Positions 45,778 through 55,938 are shown, numbered from the stretch's first letter. The stretch is DNA of 64,000 bases from JBBATK01 sp044228685 (GCA_044228685.1 JBGAUL010000004.1:62001-126000), one strand, 5' to 3'. Numbers and translations: made by a program. The notes: generated from the sequence alone by a model not told the origin.

Positions 45778-48700
45778 TTAGTGCTGAACGATGAAGCTCT
45801 TATGCACGCGATTCATACCGTCATTCACCATCAGGCGGTATGCGCCGGAAGCGATTGAGGTGGTATTGAGGGAGTGACGGAGTTCATAGAGGCCATTTAC
45901 GCTACTTGTTGCTTCTACTACGCTTGAGTACATGATTTGACCTGTTTCATTGATCAGGCTGATCGTGAATGGTCCGGCATGTGTTGAGCTAAAGCTGATC
46001 ACAGACGCTTCTGTGGCAGGATTTGGAACCAGGGAATTGATTCTCAGGCTGCCATCCGGGCTAACATCTTCTGCAACTGATGTAGAAATATCGAGTGATG
46101 CTGCTCTGGTTGTGTCTGAACCGCAGTCACCCGTGATGATACAGCGGTAGTTACCCTTATCCAAGTTCTGAGCAAAGAACTCATAGGATGAACCGGTTGC
46201 GCCAGGAATATTGACGCCATCTTTTTGCCAGCGATAAGCAAGGTTCTTGCCGTCTGCTACTACTTCAAAGCGAGCTGTCTTACCAAGGTTTACAACCACA
46301 TTTGCTGGTTGTGTGAGGATGACCGGTTTATTGAAGACTTTTACCATGATTGGATTTGAGGTCTTCACTGGCGTACACTTGCCGCTCACAACACAATCGT
46401 ATTGTGCTGAATCTGCCATTGTAGCGTTCGTAATCGTGTAGTTGGAGTTTGTGGCTCCTGCAATATTCTGTCCTGCGCGACGCCATTGGTACGTCAGTTG
46501 ATCTCCTGTAGCAGCGATGCTGATACCAACGCTTTGACCCAGACACAAAGTAGTATCAGGACTTGTGCTTGTAACATTTGGCGCAGCGAGAATAGTAAAC
46601 AAGCCAGGATTCATTGTTGAATATCCCGTCACTTGATTGGTAACGCGTACACGATATGCACTACCACCTACCAAGGTTCCTGGTGTACTCCAGGTCAAAG
46701 TTTGCTGTGCAACATCTTTTTTGATAAGATTCCACGTCATTCCGTCGTTGGTGCTATACTCGACTGCGTAACGATCTTCTGTCTCTGAATTTGAAGCAAA
46801 CCAGTTGATCGGAATTGGTTGTCCTGCGCACTTTGAATCACCTGCCGGCGGTGTACTTACTGTCAGAGCTGAAAATGTAAACTTCGCAAAGTATCCTTCA
46901 GTTGTACCTGACGCCGTCTTCTGAGCAGCGCTATCTGTGGTCTTCATTGAGTTACCACTTACGATACCACCAACATAAGCTTGTTGCTTGTCAACAACGG
47001 TAACAGTCATCATAGAATCTGCGCCGGTTGAACCGATATAGCTAGAGTACTTCAAGTTGACATATGATCCAAGCTTCGTAATGAATCCATCAGCTGCAGA
47101 CTTGTATGCTTTTTGTTCAGCGTCGTCAGTTGTTGGATAATCGCTCGATGTTGTGCGGCCAACCAAATAGAGGTTCGTACCATCATCTGTTCCTAAATCA
47201 AGAGCCACATCATCGCCATTACCACCGAGATATGCGGTCATGGTAAAGGCTTGTCCTGCTGCATTGATTTCAGCAAGCATGCACTCCTGGCCAGGGTGCT
47301 TGGTCGGCTGGTAGTTCTGAATCAAGGTCAGATTTGTCGAGACTGTACCACCTGCAATGGTTGACACGCCACCATTATCAACAAGAATTGAAGTTGCGAA
47401 GTCAACACCATTGCCACCAAAGTATGTGCTATAGGTAGGAGTTGTTGAACCGAAAGTGACTTTTGCAAAGAATGCATCCGTCGCACCACCAAGTTTGGTC
47501 TGAGGAGCAAGAATCTTTGTTACCGGAGGTCCGCCCATACCACCACCGGTTGTCTGGGTTGGATACAAAGGAAGGTTACCTGAATTCGTCTCGCCGGTGA
47601 GATACGGTACGTTGTCAAGTGATGATGACATACCAATTCCATTACAACGGTCGGTACCGTTACCGCCGTAGAATGAAGAATATTCAAGTGTACCACCGGT
47701 TGTGCTAAGACGTGCTACGAAACCGTCAAGACCACCAAGACTTGTCTTGCTCATAGCATTAGAACTTGTCGGCATGTTGTTTGAATTTGTAGCGCCGCAG
47801 AACAGGACTTGACTAGATGCAGAGACAACAAGTGAATAAGCACGATCGTCACCACTAGCGCCACCGAAGTATGTCGAGAACTTGAGATCAGTACCGTTGC
47901 TAAGCATACGAAAAACGAATGCATCAACGCCACCTTGTTGTGCTTGCTTGTATGATCCTGTCTTCGTTGGGAAGTTGCTTGAAGCAGTTTCACCAACAAC
48001 GATGATATCAGCTGAACCATCACCACGCGACAAAGCAACGTCCCATGGTTTGTCTGTTGCAGCGCCACCCACATAAGTAGCAAAAATCATCTTCGAGAGT
48101 TTCGCATCGTACTTCACAACAAATGCATCTTCAGCACCGGTTGCCGGTGAAGTATAAGCGCCACTTGTGCGTGGGAAGTTTGATGAGGTCGTATAGCCCA
48201 CAACCACAACGTCACCGGTAGTTGCACTACGCGTTGAGGATGTTACCGCGTCAACGTCATCGCCACCTACATAAGTTGCATAAACGATTGGGTCGATAAC
48301 CAATTGACGATTGCGATCATAAGTGCCTACATTGAAATGCACGATGTTACCACGTACATCGAATGAACATGGAATTTGTTGCTGACGACCATCAACGATC
48401 TGATATGCATAGATAGAACCATTGCGAAGATCGCCGCAGCTCGTGTGAATGATCAGCTCACCACTCTCTGAATTCTGAACACCGTTAGAACCTTCAACAC
48501 GCATACTAATCGCTGAAGCATCGGCTCCCGGAGCTACGATGAAGTTGTATTGCGTAGCGCCATTGGAGATCGTTACCAAAGCATCAATACCTTGATATAC
48601 GTTCTTCATTGTTACCTCATTATAATGAGGAACGTTACGTACCCATTTTGATTCATCGTTACCTTGCAGATAGTTGAAGCTACCTTCACGCAGGCCGTTT

Positions 48701-49062
48701 GGCTGCATTGCCGGCATGTTTGCTCCAACAAAATCTACGTGGATAGCATGATGCTGAACAACTTCCTCGTCGATCTTGTCTTCGGTAAAGGAACGGTACT
48801 TGGAAGGGCAATAAATCTTGCGGCCGGTCTTGATGTTGGCACCGCGAACATCAAACGTTAAACCGGAATTGGTGATCCAGGTACGAACGTTGGCCTGGCT
48901 TGAATAATATGCAAAGTCTGAACCCCATTGCCCCTTATTTTCAACGAATCCCATCCTCTGATTGAGCTGGATGTTTTGCGCTGACATTGGTGATTGTGTC
49001 AGTAAAAATGACAACGAACAATAGATGAACACCCCTGCGATCAGTTTGAATGAACGCTTCAT
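45778..49062 (-). CDS. SBBP-repeat beta-propeller protein with Ig-like domains and T9SS tail
   Basis: A 1094-residue secreted protein. The ATG at 49062 gives a signal peptide ending QSPMSAQ. The N-terminal part opens RMGFVENKGQW, the DUF7948/SBBP-protein start. It is followed by many repeats of the type TYFGGNGVDFATSILVD and VVGYTTSSNFPRTSGAY (roughly 250-700), a beta-propeller. Then come two Ig-like modules (QLTYQWRRAGQNIAGATNSN and NLAYRWQKDGVNIPGATGSS) and a Por-type sorting domain (SLVPNPATEASVISFSS to HKSFIVQH). Such proteins are T9SS cargo with unknown ligand, perhaps in adhesion. Ended by the strong hairpin at 45711. Confidence 0.86.
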   Translation of the reverse strand: MKRSFKLIAGVFIYCSLSFLLTQSPMSAQNIQLNQRMGFVENKGQWGSDFAYYSSQANVRTWITNSGLTFDVRGANIKTGRKIYCPSKYRSFTEDKIDEEVVQHHAIHVDFVGANMPAMQPNGLREGSFNYLQGNDESKWVRNVPHYNEVTMKNVYQGIDALVTISNGATQYNFIVAPGADASAISMRVEGSNGVQNSESGELIIHTSCGDLRNGSIYAYQIVDGRQQQIPCSFDVRGNIVHFNVGTYDRNRQLVIDPIVYATYVGGDDVDAVTSSTRSATTGDVVVVGYTTSSNFPRTSGAYTSPATGAEDAFVVKYDAKLSKMIFATYVGGAATDKPWDVALSRGDGSADIIVVGETASSNFPTKTGSYKQAQQGGVDAFVFRMLSNGTDLKFSTYFGGASGDDRAYSLVVSASSQVLFCGATNSNNMPTSSNAMSKTSLGGLDGFVARLSTTGGTLEYSSFYGGNGTDRCNGIGMSSSLDNVPYLTGETNSGNLPLYPTQTTGGGMGGPPVTKILAPQTKLGGATDAFFAKVTFGSTTPTYSTYFGGNGVDFATSILVDNGGVSTIAGGTVSTNLTLIQNYQPTKHPGQECMLAEINAAGQAFTMTAYLGGNGDDVALDLGTDDGTNLYLVGRTTSSDYPTTDDAEQKAYKSAADGFITKLGSYVNLKYSSYIGSTGADSMMTVTVVDKQQAYVGGIVSGNSMKTTDSAAQKTASGTTEGYFAKFTFSALTVSTPPAGDSKCAGQPIPINWFASNSETEDRYAVEYSTNDGMTWNLIKKDVAQQTLTWSTPGTLVGGSAYRVRVTNQVTGYSTMNPGLFTILAAPNVTSTSPDTTLCLGQSVGISIAATGDQLTYQWRRAGQNIAGATNSNYTITNATMADSAQYDCVVSGKCTPVKTSNPIMVKVFNKPVILTQPANVVVNLGKTARFEVVADGKNLAYRWQKDGVNIPGATGSSYEFFAQNLDKGNYRCIITGDCGSDTTRAASLDISTSVAEDVSPDGSLRINSLVPNPATEASVISFSSTHAGPFTISLINETGQIMYSSVVEATSSVNGLYELRHSLNTTSIASGAYRLMVNDGMNRVHKSFIVQH

Positions 49063-49211
49063 AAATTTTTTAAGAATTGAGTTGGACAACTAAATCTGAT
49101 TTGACCTGTTGCATCAATCTAGGTAGAAGAGCGAACAATCTCAACTAAAAAAAATTCATTTTTCTCGGTAAGCAAATACGGCGTTTTTACGTCATTTTTA
49201 CAGTTTTTAAC

Positions 49212-50648
49212 TCAATTATGACTAGAAATTTCCCGTTCGATCTGTTCAATAATAGTGGCGTTCACAAAAGGAGTGAATTCTTGCGCAAAAGAGGTTCTTT
49301 TGGTCGCGTCAAGTTGGATTGACTTCCGTAGGCTAATAGTTGAAGCTTCCACATCACGGAGTATAGCCTGGACCTTTGCCAAAGCCAGAAAGGCCTCAGA
49401 CCAACTTGGCTTACACTCAGTTGCTTTTTGGAAGGCTTCCAGTGCTTCGAGAGTCTTTGAATTTTCGAGAAGTGTGGATGCGTAGTCGAACCAACATTCG
49501 GCGTCGTTCGGACCAAGCTCCAGCGAAGTGCGATAGCACTCGAGGGCTTCAGTCATGCGACCAAGATGATAATGTGCATCTGCCTTTGCATACCAAATGT
49601 CAGCGCGAGATGCATTCATGCGCAATGCAGCATTGTAATCGTCGAGTGCACGTTGATACTTGAAGAGCGCATCATAACATGTACCGCGGCCAAAGTATGA
49701 TTCACAGTGTTTGTGATCGAGAGCAATGGCTTTTGAGAAAGCGTCGATTGCGTCAACGAACTTTCCGGATTCTTCGAGTGCACTGCCCAGGTTGTGCCAC
49801 GATGAAACGTCGCTTGGGTCATGACGAAGTGCTTCACGATAGCTACTAACCGCATCGCTATTCTTACCAAGCAAGGCCAATGTGTTTCCACGATTATACC
49901 ATGCCGATGCAAAATCTTCTTTGATCGCAAGTGTCATGTCGTAACTCTCAAGAGCTTCATGATACTTACGCAATCTGCTTAGCACGACAGCACGATTAAA
50001 CCAAGCGTTGAAATCATAAGGATCGATATCGATGCACTTCTCATAGGCTTTGATTGCATCGTCATGACGCTGCACGCAGTCGTAGCAGAATCCCAATTCA
50101 AACAATGCGTCTTTGCTAAAGCGTTCTGATTCAGACAAGTACTCGAACAAAGCAATGGCATCAGAGTACCATCCACGATGTTCGCAAAGAATTCCTTTAT
50201 TAAACAGTGCATCCTCGTTACCGGGCTCAACGCTGAGTGCTTGATCAAATACTTTGATTGCTTCATCGACGAAACCACATTGATCAAGCGCGACAGCGCA
50301 ATTGATCATGACATCAACGTCAACGGGATTTAACTGCAGGGCTTTGTTATAACATTCGAGCGCGTCCTTATAACGGAGCATGCAAGAAAGTGCTATGCCC
50401 TTCTTATGCCAGGCTTCAGGATTGTAAGGCGTGCATTCACAGAGCATGGTAGCAAATGCAAGGGCGTCGTCGTACTTGGAGTTGTCGAGACAATACTGAG
50501 CCAAACTCTCCAGAGCTTCAAAGCTGATGGAGTTGCTCAGTTCTTCGCGGCGACCATTTCGCAGCGCTTCTCTGTACCGGCGCACGGAATCTTCCATGCT
50601 AGCCTTGTTCTGTTCGCCAAACATTTCGTCGTCTTCGAAGAAATTCAT
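49212..50648 (-). CDS. Tetratricopeptide-repeat protein
   Basis: A 478-residue protein almost wholly made of about twelve TPR units, for example GIALSCMLRYKDALECYNKA and NPEAWHKKGIAL, NRAVVLSRLRKYHEALESYD and AWYNRGNTLALLGKNSDAVS. It has no signal peptide or membrane helix, so it is likely a cytoplasmic scaffold. The start at 50648 is preceded by GAGGA at good spacing; an in-frame GTG at 50690 has no such site. The acidic N-terminus MNFFEDDEMFGEQ is unusual. Partners are unknown. Confidence 0.83.
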   Translation of the reverse strand: MNFFEDDEMFGEQNKASMEDSVRRYREALRNGRREELSNSISFEALESLAQYCLDNSKYDDALAFATMLCECTPYNPEAWHKKGIALSCMLRYKDALECYNKALQLNPVDVDVMINCAVALDQCGFVDEAIKVFDQALSVEPGNEDALFNKGILCEHRGWYSDAIALFEYLSESERFSKDALFELGFCYDCVQRHDDAIKAYEKCIDIDPYDFNAWFNRAVVLSRLRKYHEALESYDMTLAIKEDFASAWYNRGNTLALLGKNSDAVSSYREALRHDPSDVSSWHNLGSALEESGKFVDAIDAFSKAIALDHKHCESYFGRGTCYDALFKYQRALDDYNAALRMNASRADIWYAKADAHYHLGRMTEALECYRTSLELGPNDAECWFDYASTLLENSKTLEALEAFQKATECKPSWSEAFLALAKVQAILRDVEASTISLRKSIQLDATKRTSFAQEFTPFVNATIIEQIEREISSHN

Positions 50649-51222
50649 CGCTTCAATCCTCAGTTCCTGGAATACCTGCAAGTCCTGCACTATGCTATTT
50701 CGGACGCGCTACTCCAACGAAAATAGACCCATCCCAAAGGTCGCTCAATACGTGGTTGTACGGATATTTCACGGATTTCGTGCATGATCGACTCAGTACT
50801 AACCGCAATACTCGCTATTCTAGGTAAAACGCAAAAAAACCGCACTAAAACAGCAGCCGCACTCAACTTTCTGTTCCAAACGTGAGCAATGAGTATGCAG
50901 TAATACACTCCCTTTACACCTTCCGCTGGAACAAGAACTTGACTTACGCTCCTAACAATTTACGCGATTGAGCTTCCTACACCGTGCCTGCCAAGGATCG
51001 TGGAAAAATTTTTCAGCAGGAACACGGCGATGGACGAATGGCTTACAGTGCTAGTTCAAAGAGTGATCCGCACGTCATAACGACATACAAAATGCATCCT
51101 CTAGCACATCTCTGGTGAGTCAATCTTTTCCAGTTTAGGTGGGTCAACTACGATGGATTTCACGCCATGTACTTACATGCGTTACAAATGGTCATCTAAT
51201 AGGCGCCGTGCGCCATCCAATC
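50649..51222. other. Intergenic region, nothing recognised
   Basis: About 570 bases between the TPR gene and the end of the IgGFc-like gene. I see no coding frame with family similarity, no tRNA and no convincing terminator. It should contain the TPR-gene promoter on the minus strand, which I could not pin down. Confidence 0.4.
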
Positions 51223-53643
51223 TCACCTAAGCACACTACATCTTGTACTCAGAGTCCCTGCACTACTAGTTATTCGAAGTGTATACACACCCACAATCAA
51301 AGACTGCAGGTTAAGGACATGCTGCGAAGGTATTCCATTCATACAACTCTCGAAATACACGCGGTGCGCCAGGGAGTTAAATACTTCGATCTGTGCCGGT
51401 ATATGAGCCGGCCAATTGTTGGGTAGGTGCAAGGTCACTTCGCCGTTTGAGGGATTGGGCGTACAGAAAAACTCGCGAGATTCCGCATCATCTACTCCAT
51501 CGACCGGTATAGCAACGGTATCTGCTGTTGCGCTAATGCTCAACAAATAACGACGATCGCAGGCGGAGTGTACGGTCAGAGAATCCTTGAACTCGCCGAG
51601 TGTTCCGGCTTTGAACATGACCTGCAGTTGACGAGTAGATAAGGCAGGCAAACGAAGAGGCAATGAGTCTGCTTGTACAAGCTTGAACGCTGAGTTGCCG
51701 GCGGAGCTCCATTCGAAGGATGTAATGAGTTGATCTTTAGCACTGAGGTTGCGGACTTCAACGTCGCGGACGAGACTGTCGCCTCGATGCACTACGCCCA
51801 TGTTCAGACTTTTCTGAGCACAGGTGATATTAAAAGGATAATAACGAATGTCGGCTTGGGTAGAGTTGCCAACTGCATCCGTCGCAACAACAATTGCCCT
51901 TGCATTACGGGTTGAGTCGATAACGTGCAACGACCACAAAACTGTTGAACTCTTCGAAGGCACTAGCGACGCTGCTTCAAAGGCATAGTTTGTAGAAGAA
52001 TCTGCCAACACGATTGAGGCAAGATTCGATCGTGATGAATCCAGCGGGAGATCTGTGGCACTGGCCGGGGCATGCATTCCTACGGACCCGTCACAACCTT
52101 GCTTATACTGGAGGGTTGGTGCGCTGAAATCCGATGCCACGAACGGAGCCGGCACTCCCGAGATCAGTGGATGAGCGTATGCATCATAATCTGTCTGTCC
52201 AAAGAGATAGGCAGCGAAAGGTTGATTACATCGAATGGCACACACGCAGCCGGATGGCAGACTACACTCTTTATAGGCATATTGAAGCCCACCGATTTTC
52301 TCGCAATAGATATCCTTGCTGTTAATGCTCGAGCCAAAAAAAGCACTATAGGACTTCCACTGAAGTTGTCCGTTTTTAGCGATGGCAAACTCCAGTGTCG
52401 AGGGCATTTTACCGTTTGAGTCTAAAGGAAATATGAGACCCAGAGAACGCGTGCTTACAGAGATACCACCAAGCACGTCCGGCGTTGCAAACATGACTTG
52501 TTTCTGGAACTGTGAAGTAGGAATGACCGTCATTTGAAAAGGCTGCTCATTGCGATTGTCGTCAAGGTGACCGGTATTATACACGGTGACATAGATCGGA
52601 TGGTCTGCAGACAAAGACAGAATGTTGTTAGCCGTATCATTCACTCTCAGATCAATCCAACGCGTACCTTCTCGTCCTTCGGTTCCACTCAATGTTTTCC
52701 AGCTCGCACAATTATAGTTCAGCTTCGTTGCCGGCTCAGATGCAATGACCCGCATCCAATATGATTTTAGTCGAGATGTGTTTCGCGGAATCAACACAGT
52801 CTTCGACCACGAGCTAATGGGCAATTGTTGGTCCATCAAGTGGTTCGCGTCGCCGATACTCTTCGGGGCATTTGCGTACATGTTTCCCGATATAACGGCG
52901 ATGGGTTTGTTGGCATGCACATAGGAACCGCAGAGGTCTTCCTCTTTTGACAAGGAATCATTCGCCACGAGCCATACATCACCTTTGTTCAAATTGACGC
53001 TGCCGGTTTGACCATAGCCGATCCCACTTGTTGTCCTGGTTACGGTAGCACCGCCAGCCGTAAACGAAACCAGTGTGTTATCATAAGCAGCAACAACAGC
53101 AACTTCACTCGGGAACGAAGAGCCGCCTCTGGACCACGATATATCCGGCATCGTTGTGACATAGTAGGCAGTGTCCAATGCCTGCACAGGCAAGGCCAAA
53201 AAAGAGTCGCTTATGTTGGTTGCACACACAACAATGCCAACATTTGAGTAGATATGAACCGCAGCCTGAGCATATTTATTCGTGTTCGGTCCGTAGCCAT
53301 ACTCCACCACTTCCGCAGCCTGTCCGATGCCCGGATCCAACTCAACTACCGAGCATACATTTGGAAGCATCTGCAGCGTCCGGTAAAACGAATGCGCTTT
53401 GATTTCAATCTTCACCGTGCCACTATCCTGCGAGCACAGATACAAGTGCATCATCCGCTTGGTCGGGAGTGTGTAACAGGGTATAAACGAGAAGTAAAAC
53501 TCCGTACCAACATTTCCGGCGTTCATCGACAAAGCCTGCACACGTTTCTCAAGCACGGGATCGAGCGCAGCAGCGCGTATGTGCGATGGCATGTGCATCT
53601 CACACATCACTATCAGGAGGACAAGACTGAGAAGGCTTTTCAT
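51223..53643 (-). CDS. Secreted protein with IgGFc-binding-like domain and T9SS tail
   Basis: An 806-residue exported protein. The start at 53643 gives a signal peptide (MKSLLSLVLLIVMCEMHMPS). Its N-terminal half (GTEFYFSFIPCY, VVEYGYGPNTNKYAQAAVHI, VTTMPDISWSRGG, LNKGDVWLVAND, SYVHANKPIAVISGNMYANA, DQQLPISSWSKTVLIPRN) fits the IgGFc-binding N-terminal domain family, named after a mucin-like protein and common in bacterial surface proteins. A later ASH-like segment (NMGVVHRGDSLVRDVEVRNL) precedes a Por-type tail (FCTPNPSNGEVTLHLPNN to the end). Likely a T9SS-exported surface or adhesion protein; the binding partner is unknown. Confidence 0.75.
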   Translation of the reverse strand: MKSLLSLVLLIVMCEMHMPSHIRAAALDPVLEKRVQALSMNAGNVGTEFYFSFIPCYTLPTKRMMHLYLCSQDSGTVKIEIKAHSFYRTLQMLPNVCSVVELDPGIGQAAEVVEYGYGPNTNKYAQAAVHIYSNVGIVVCATNISDSFLALPVQALDTAYYVTTMPDISWSRGGSSFPSEVAVVAAYDNTLVSFTAGGATVTRTTSGIGYGQTGSVNLNKGDVWLVANDSLSKEEDLCGSYVHANKPIAVISGNMYANAPKSIGDANHLMDQQLPISSWSKTVLIPRNTSRLKSYWMRVIASEPATKLNYNCASWKTLSGTEGREGTRWIDLRVNDTANNILSLSADHPIYVTVYNTGHLDDNRNEQPFQMTVIPTSQFQKQVMFATPDVLGGISVSTRSLGLIFPLDSNGKMPSTLEFAIAKNGQLQWKSYSAFFGSSINSKDIYCEKIGGLQYAYKECSLPSGCVCAIRCNQPFAAYLFGQTDYDAYAHPLISGVPAPFVASDFSAPTLQYKQGCDGSVGMHAPASATDLPLDSSRSNLASIVLADSSTNYAFEAASLVPSKSSTVLWSLHVIDSTRNARAIVVATDAVGNSTQADIRYYPFNITCAQKSLNMGVVHRGDSLVRDVEVRNLSAKDQLITSFEWSSAGNSAFKLVQADSLPLRLPALSTRQLQVMFKAGTLGEFKDSLTVHSACDRRYLLSISATADTVAIPVDGVDDAESREFFCTPNPSNGEVTLHLPNNWPAHIPAQIEVFNSLAHRVYFESCMNGIPSQHVLNLQSLIVGVYTLRITSSAGTLSTRCSVLR

Positions 53644-53888
53644 CGTGCTTCCCGAGGTAATGAGGTACAATTTTTATACTGCGACTTCTTCAATTCGAGG
53701 GTACCCGAACCGAGTGATTCAAATTAGAATAATTCCGTTCAGAGAAATGCTCTTTGTCAACGGTGTTACACGGCTATGCCACAATAATTCGCGTGACAGT
53801 AGTTCTGTTTCATTTGGAAGGAGTGCCCTTTTAAAACGGACACAAGAGAAACATGAACGTTGTAAGCATGAGAAATCGGCACTGAGGG

Positions 53889-54327
53889 TGTCAAATCCGC
53901 CGTATTTGTCGCAATTATACCGCCGCAAATTGATCCACCTGTCTCCTGGCGGAGCCTATAAGTTTAGCTTGGTAAAATTGGTTGAACAAAGGTATGGAAC
54001 AGGGGTTCTAATGTCATGCAGGTTCGTATTCCGTTTTCACTTCCTTTCTGAGTGAGCCACCCTTTAGTAATAAGCGATGAGCTTGATGGATGATTCTTTT
54101 CATGACGGCATCGGCGACGGTGTCTTGTCCGCTGAGATCCTGCCATTCCAAAACCGGACTTGCGAGGTAATAATCGTTGATTTCTTTCCGCGTCTATCTT
54201 CGATGAACTCCATATGAGTTGCTCTGACTTGATGATCGAAGGGTTATATGCTAAAGTCGTCGAGGATGGGCCGGGGTTGGCGTTCAATCCTGCAAAGTGC
54301 AGTAAGAATTTTACTTAAAGATCTCAT
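53889..54327 (-). mobile_element. Truncated IS21-family insertion sequence relic
   Basis: A decayed istB gene (54014-54327) lies ahead of a likely IS end. The presumed tip is TGTCAAATCCGCC starting at 53889, and CCGCCG motifs recur 23 bases apart (53897 and 53920), like the short repeats inside IS21-family ends. About 125 bases separate the istB stop from the tip, as usual at the right end. The istA gene, the istB N-terminus and the other end are missing, so the element cannot move. Family assignment is firm from the protein; the tip is inferred. Confidence 0.62.
54014..54327 (-). pseudogene. istB: istB pseudogene (IS21 helper ATPase C-terminus)
   Basis: On the minus strand the frame from about 54327 reads SLSKILTALCRIERQPRP then ILDDFSI (Walker B), a stop TAA at 54246-54244, and continues PFDHQV...MEFIEDRRGKKSTIITSQV. 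Near 54156 the frame shifts by one lost base and resumes EWQDLSGQDTVADAVMKRII and HQAHRLLLKGGSLRKEVK, ending at a TGA (54014). This is the IstB C-terminal half (LILDDFG, IEDRYGRRSTIITSQ, IADAILDR, LKGESLRKK). One nonsense codon plus one frameshift and loss of the Walker A half show it is dead. Confidence 0.82.
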
Positions 54328-54378
54328 ATGCCAACGTACTTAACGAGATATTGATTCCACATTCCCTTAACCACTCAA

Positions 54379-55461
54379 TCATCGAATCACACTAATTCTC
54401 CGTACTAACTTTCCTCCAAATGTCACTTCGTAGGGCGGAGACGTAGCATCCCCATCTTTGTGCAAGTTCAGGGCAAGCGTTGAATCTGTCAGAAACTCAG
54501 GATAGGCTCCTCCAAAACTATAGCTGCAGTTAATATTCTGAAGATTAATGACCGACAAATACGATGTATCAGCTTTGTTAGCGAGCCACTTATTAGTATT
54601 GATCAACCAGATCTCGGACGATAATCCTCGTATAGAATCTGTGAGTGGAGGCAATACATCAAGTGCAATGTATTTACCATCTCTTGAAATCCTCACATAT
54701 TGAATACTCTCAAAATGTGGAAGCTGTACTAACTCACTTCCAATGTAGAGTCGGTAATCTTCTGCTACCGAAGCTGTCTTTATATGTGCAAACATTTTGC
54801 CCATCTTATCAAAACAACACAACCCAGCCAAACAATTTAGATTATCGACCGGCTCTATTCTGTCGCTTTGAACATGATATTTCTTATGTAAAAACGGATC
54901 GCCGCCAAAGGCCTTCAATCTATAACGAATGAGAATTGTATCATTAGAAGCTGCGGAAGTAGGAAGCCAGGACAGTAGTTGCATATCCGTCGCCCCACAG
55001 ATAGACATGAGCGCAGGCATCGTCCGGGTTATGCTGCCATTCTTGATATTTAACAAGTAAAGGCTCTCGCCATAAATCAGATTTCCCGAACCGTTCGTAT
55101 CCGTGCTTGTCGATAGAGTTACAAGAATACTTTCGTCAGAATAAGGACACCACTGAAATTCTCCAATGCCGACTAGATATGTAGAAGACGGCATTTTATC
55201 ACGCAGTGTATAGTAGAGATACAGTGATTTATTCAAGTCATACACACAGAGCTTCGAGTTGTCATCTTGTACAAATGCGAGATAATTGCCACTCGCAGAA
55301 ATCTTCGTGTATTGTGCAATAGACGCAGGATATCGATATCCGTTTGCAGTTGAAACAGGTCTACTGCAGCTTAGGTAGGTTGTTGGAGAGACGAGGTCAC
55401 TCTTGCATCCAAGAAACAAGATTGTTAGAGCAAAGGCTGCGAACAAAACGGCGATCTTCAT
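54379..55461 (-). CDS. Lipoprotein of unknown function, possibly beta-propeller-like
   Basis: A 360-residue protein. The ATG at 55461 gives a lipoprotein signal MKIAVLFAAFALTILFLGC, with the lipobox Cys at residue 19. The mature part has TolB/WD-like repeated strands, such as ISASGNYLAFVQDDNSKLCV and RISRDGKYIALDVLPP, suggesting a beta-propeller. The end YEVTFGGKLVRRISVIR vaguely resembles the last strand of a Por-type tail. I do not recognise a family. Its 3' end lies only 51 bases from the IS21 relic. Confidence 0.6.
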   Translation of the reverse strand: MKIAVLFAAFALTILFLGCKSDLVSPTTYLSCSRPVSTANGYRYPASIAQYTKISASGNYLAFVQDDNSKLCVYDLNKSLYLYYTLRDKMPSSTYLVGIGEFQWCPYSDESILVTLSTSTDTNGSGNLIYGESLYLLNIKNGSITRTMPALMSICGATDMQLLSWLPTSAASNDTILIRYRLKAFGGDPFLHKKYHVQSDRIEPVDNLNCLAGLCCFDKMGKMFAHIKTASVAEDYRLYIGSELVQLPHFESIQYVRISRDGKYIALDVLPPLTDSIRGLSSEIWLINTNKWLANKADTSYLSVINLQNINCSYSFGGAYPEFLTDSTLALNLHKDGDATSPPYEVTFGGKLVRRISVIR

Positions 55462-55810
55462 GCAAATCACCAAAGAGTGACAAAACGCTTTGCACCAACT
55501 TATCCCTTTTCTGTTACACGGACCTCACCAATTCAAAGCGTCGTTACAATCAAAAATCCCCTAATGTTCTAGATTGAAATTTACTCGCGCCACAATTGCT
55601 GATTGCCAGTATCCGCTGAAGATCAGCGCTGTCATGTATTCTGCTAATACCCCAAGTCGAACTCAGATTACAATGCGAAGTCAGTCTTACTCGTATTGAG
55701 CGTGAATTCATACACGAGACCTCGACCAATCAGCTCGAAAAGTACCCCTGAAAGCAAATGCCATAAACCGCTCTCTTGGCTAAATGTGCTCTGACACGGG
55801 TAGCCATAAA
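55462..55810. other. Intergenic region, nothing recognised
   Basis: About 350 bases between the lipoprotein gene and the tRNA-Thr terminator. No coding frame with family similarity and no further RNA gene was seen. Confidence 0.4.
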
Positions 55811-55845
55811 CAAAAAACGCCCAATCCTATAAGAATTGAGCGTTT
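55811..55845 (-). terminator. Terminator after tRNA-Thr
   Basis: On the minus strand AAACGCTCAAT pairs with ATTGGGCGTTT (one G-U), a nine-base loop between, and the stem runs into TTTTTTG. It begins at the 3' end of the tRNA gene. Confidence 0.85.
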
Positions 55846-55920
55846 GGAGCCACTTGTCGGACTCGAACCAACGACCTGCTGATTACAAATCAGCTGCTCT
55901 ACCAACTGAGCTAAAGTGGC
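55845..55920 (-). tRNA. tRNA-Thr(UGU)
   Basis: A complete 76-base cloverleaf on the minus strand. The acceptor stem GCCACTT pairs with AAGTGGC, followed by discriminator T and an encoded CCA. The D arm contains AGCTCAGTTGGTAGAGC, the anticodon stem GCTGA/TCAGC closes the loop TTTGTAA with anticodon TGT, and the T arm contains GGTTCGAGTCC. Threonine UGU reads ACA and related codons. A TATTTTTG promoter box lies 18 bases upstream and a terminator follows directly, so it is a single-gene unit. Confidence 0.97.
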
Positions 55921-55938
55921 TTAGATTTCAGCGAGCAT

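Noticed and set aside
53579..54055. A 158-codon plus-strand frame across the IgGFc-gene start and the IS relic
   Set aside because: It reads through the beginning of a real minus-strand gene and the IS end, with no coherent protein features.
4653..55797. The 14-mer ATGTGCTCTGACAC shared by 4653-4666 and 55784-55797
   Set aside because: Several such 14-base matches are expected by chance in a 64-kb window and the flanks do not extend it.
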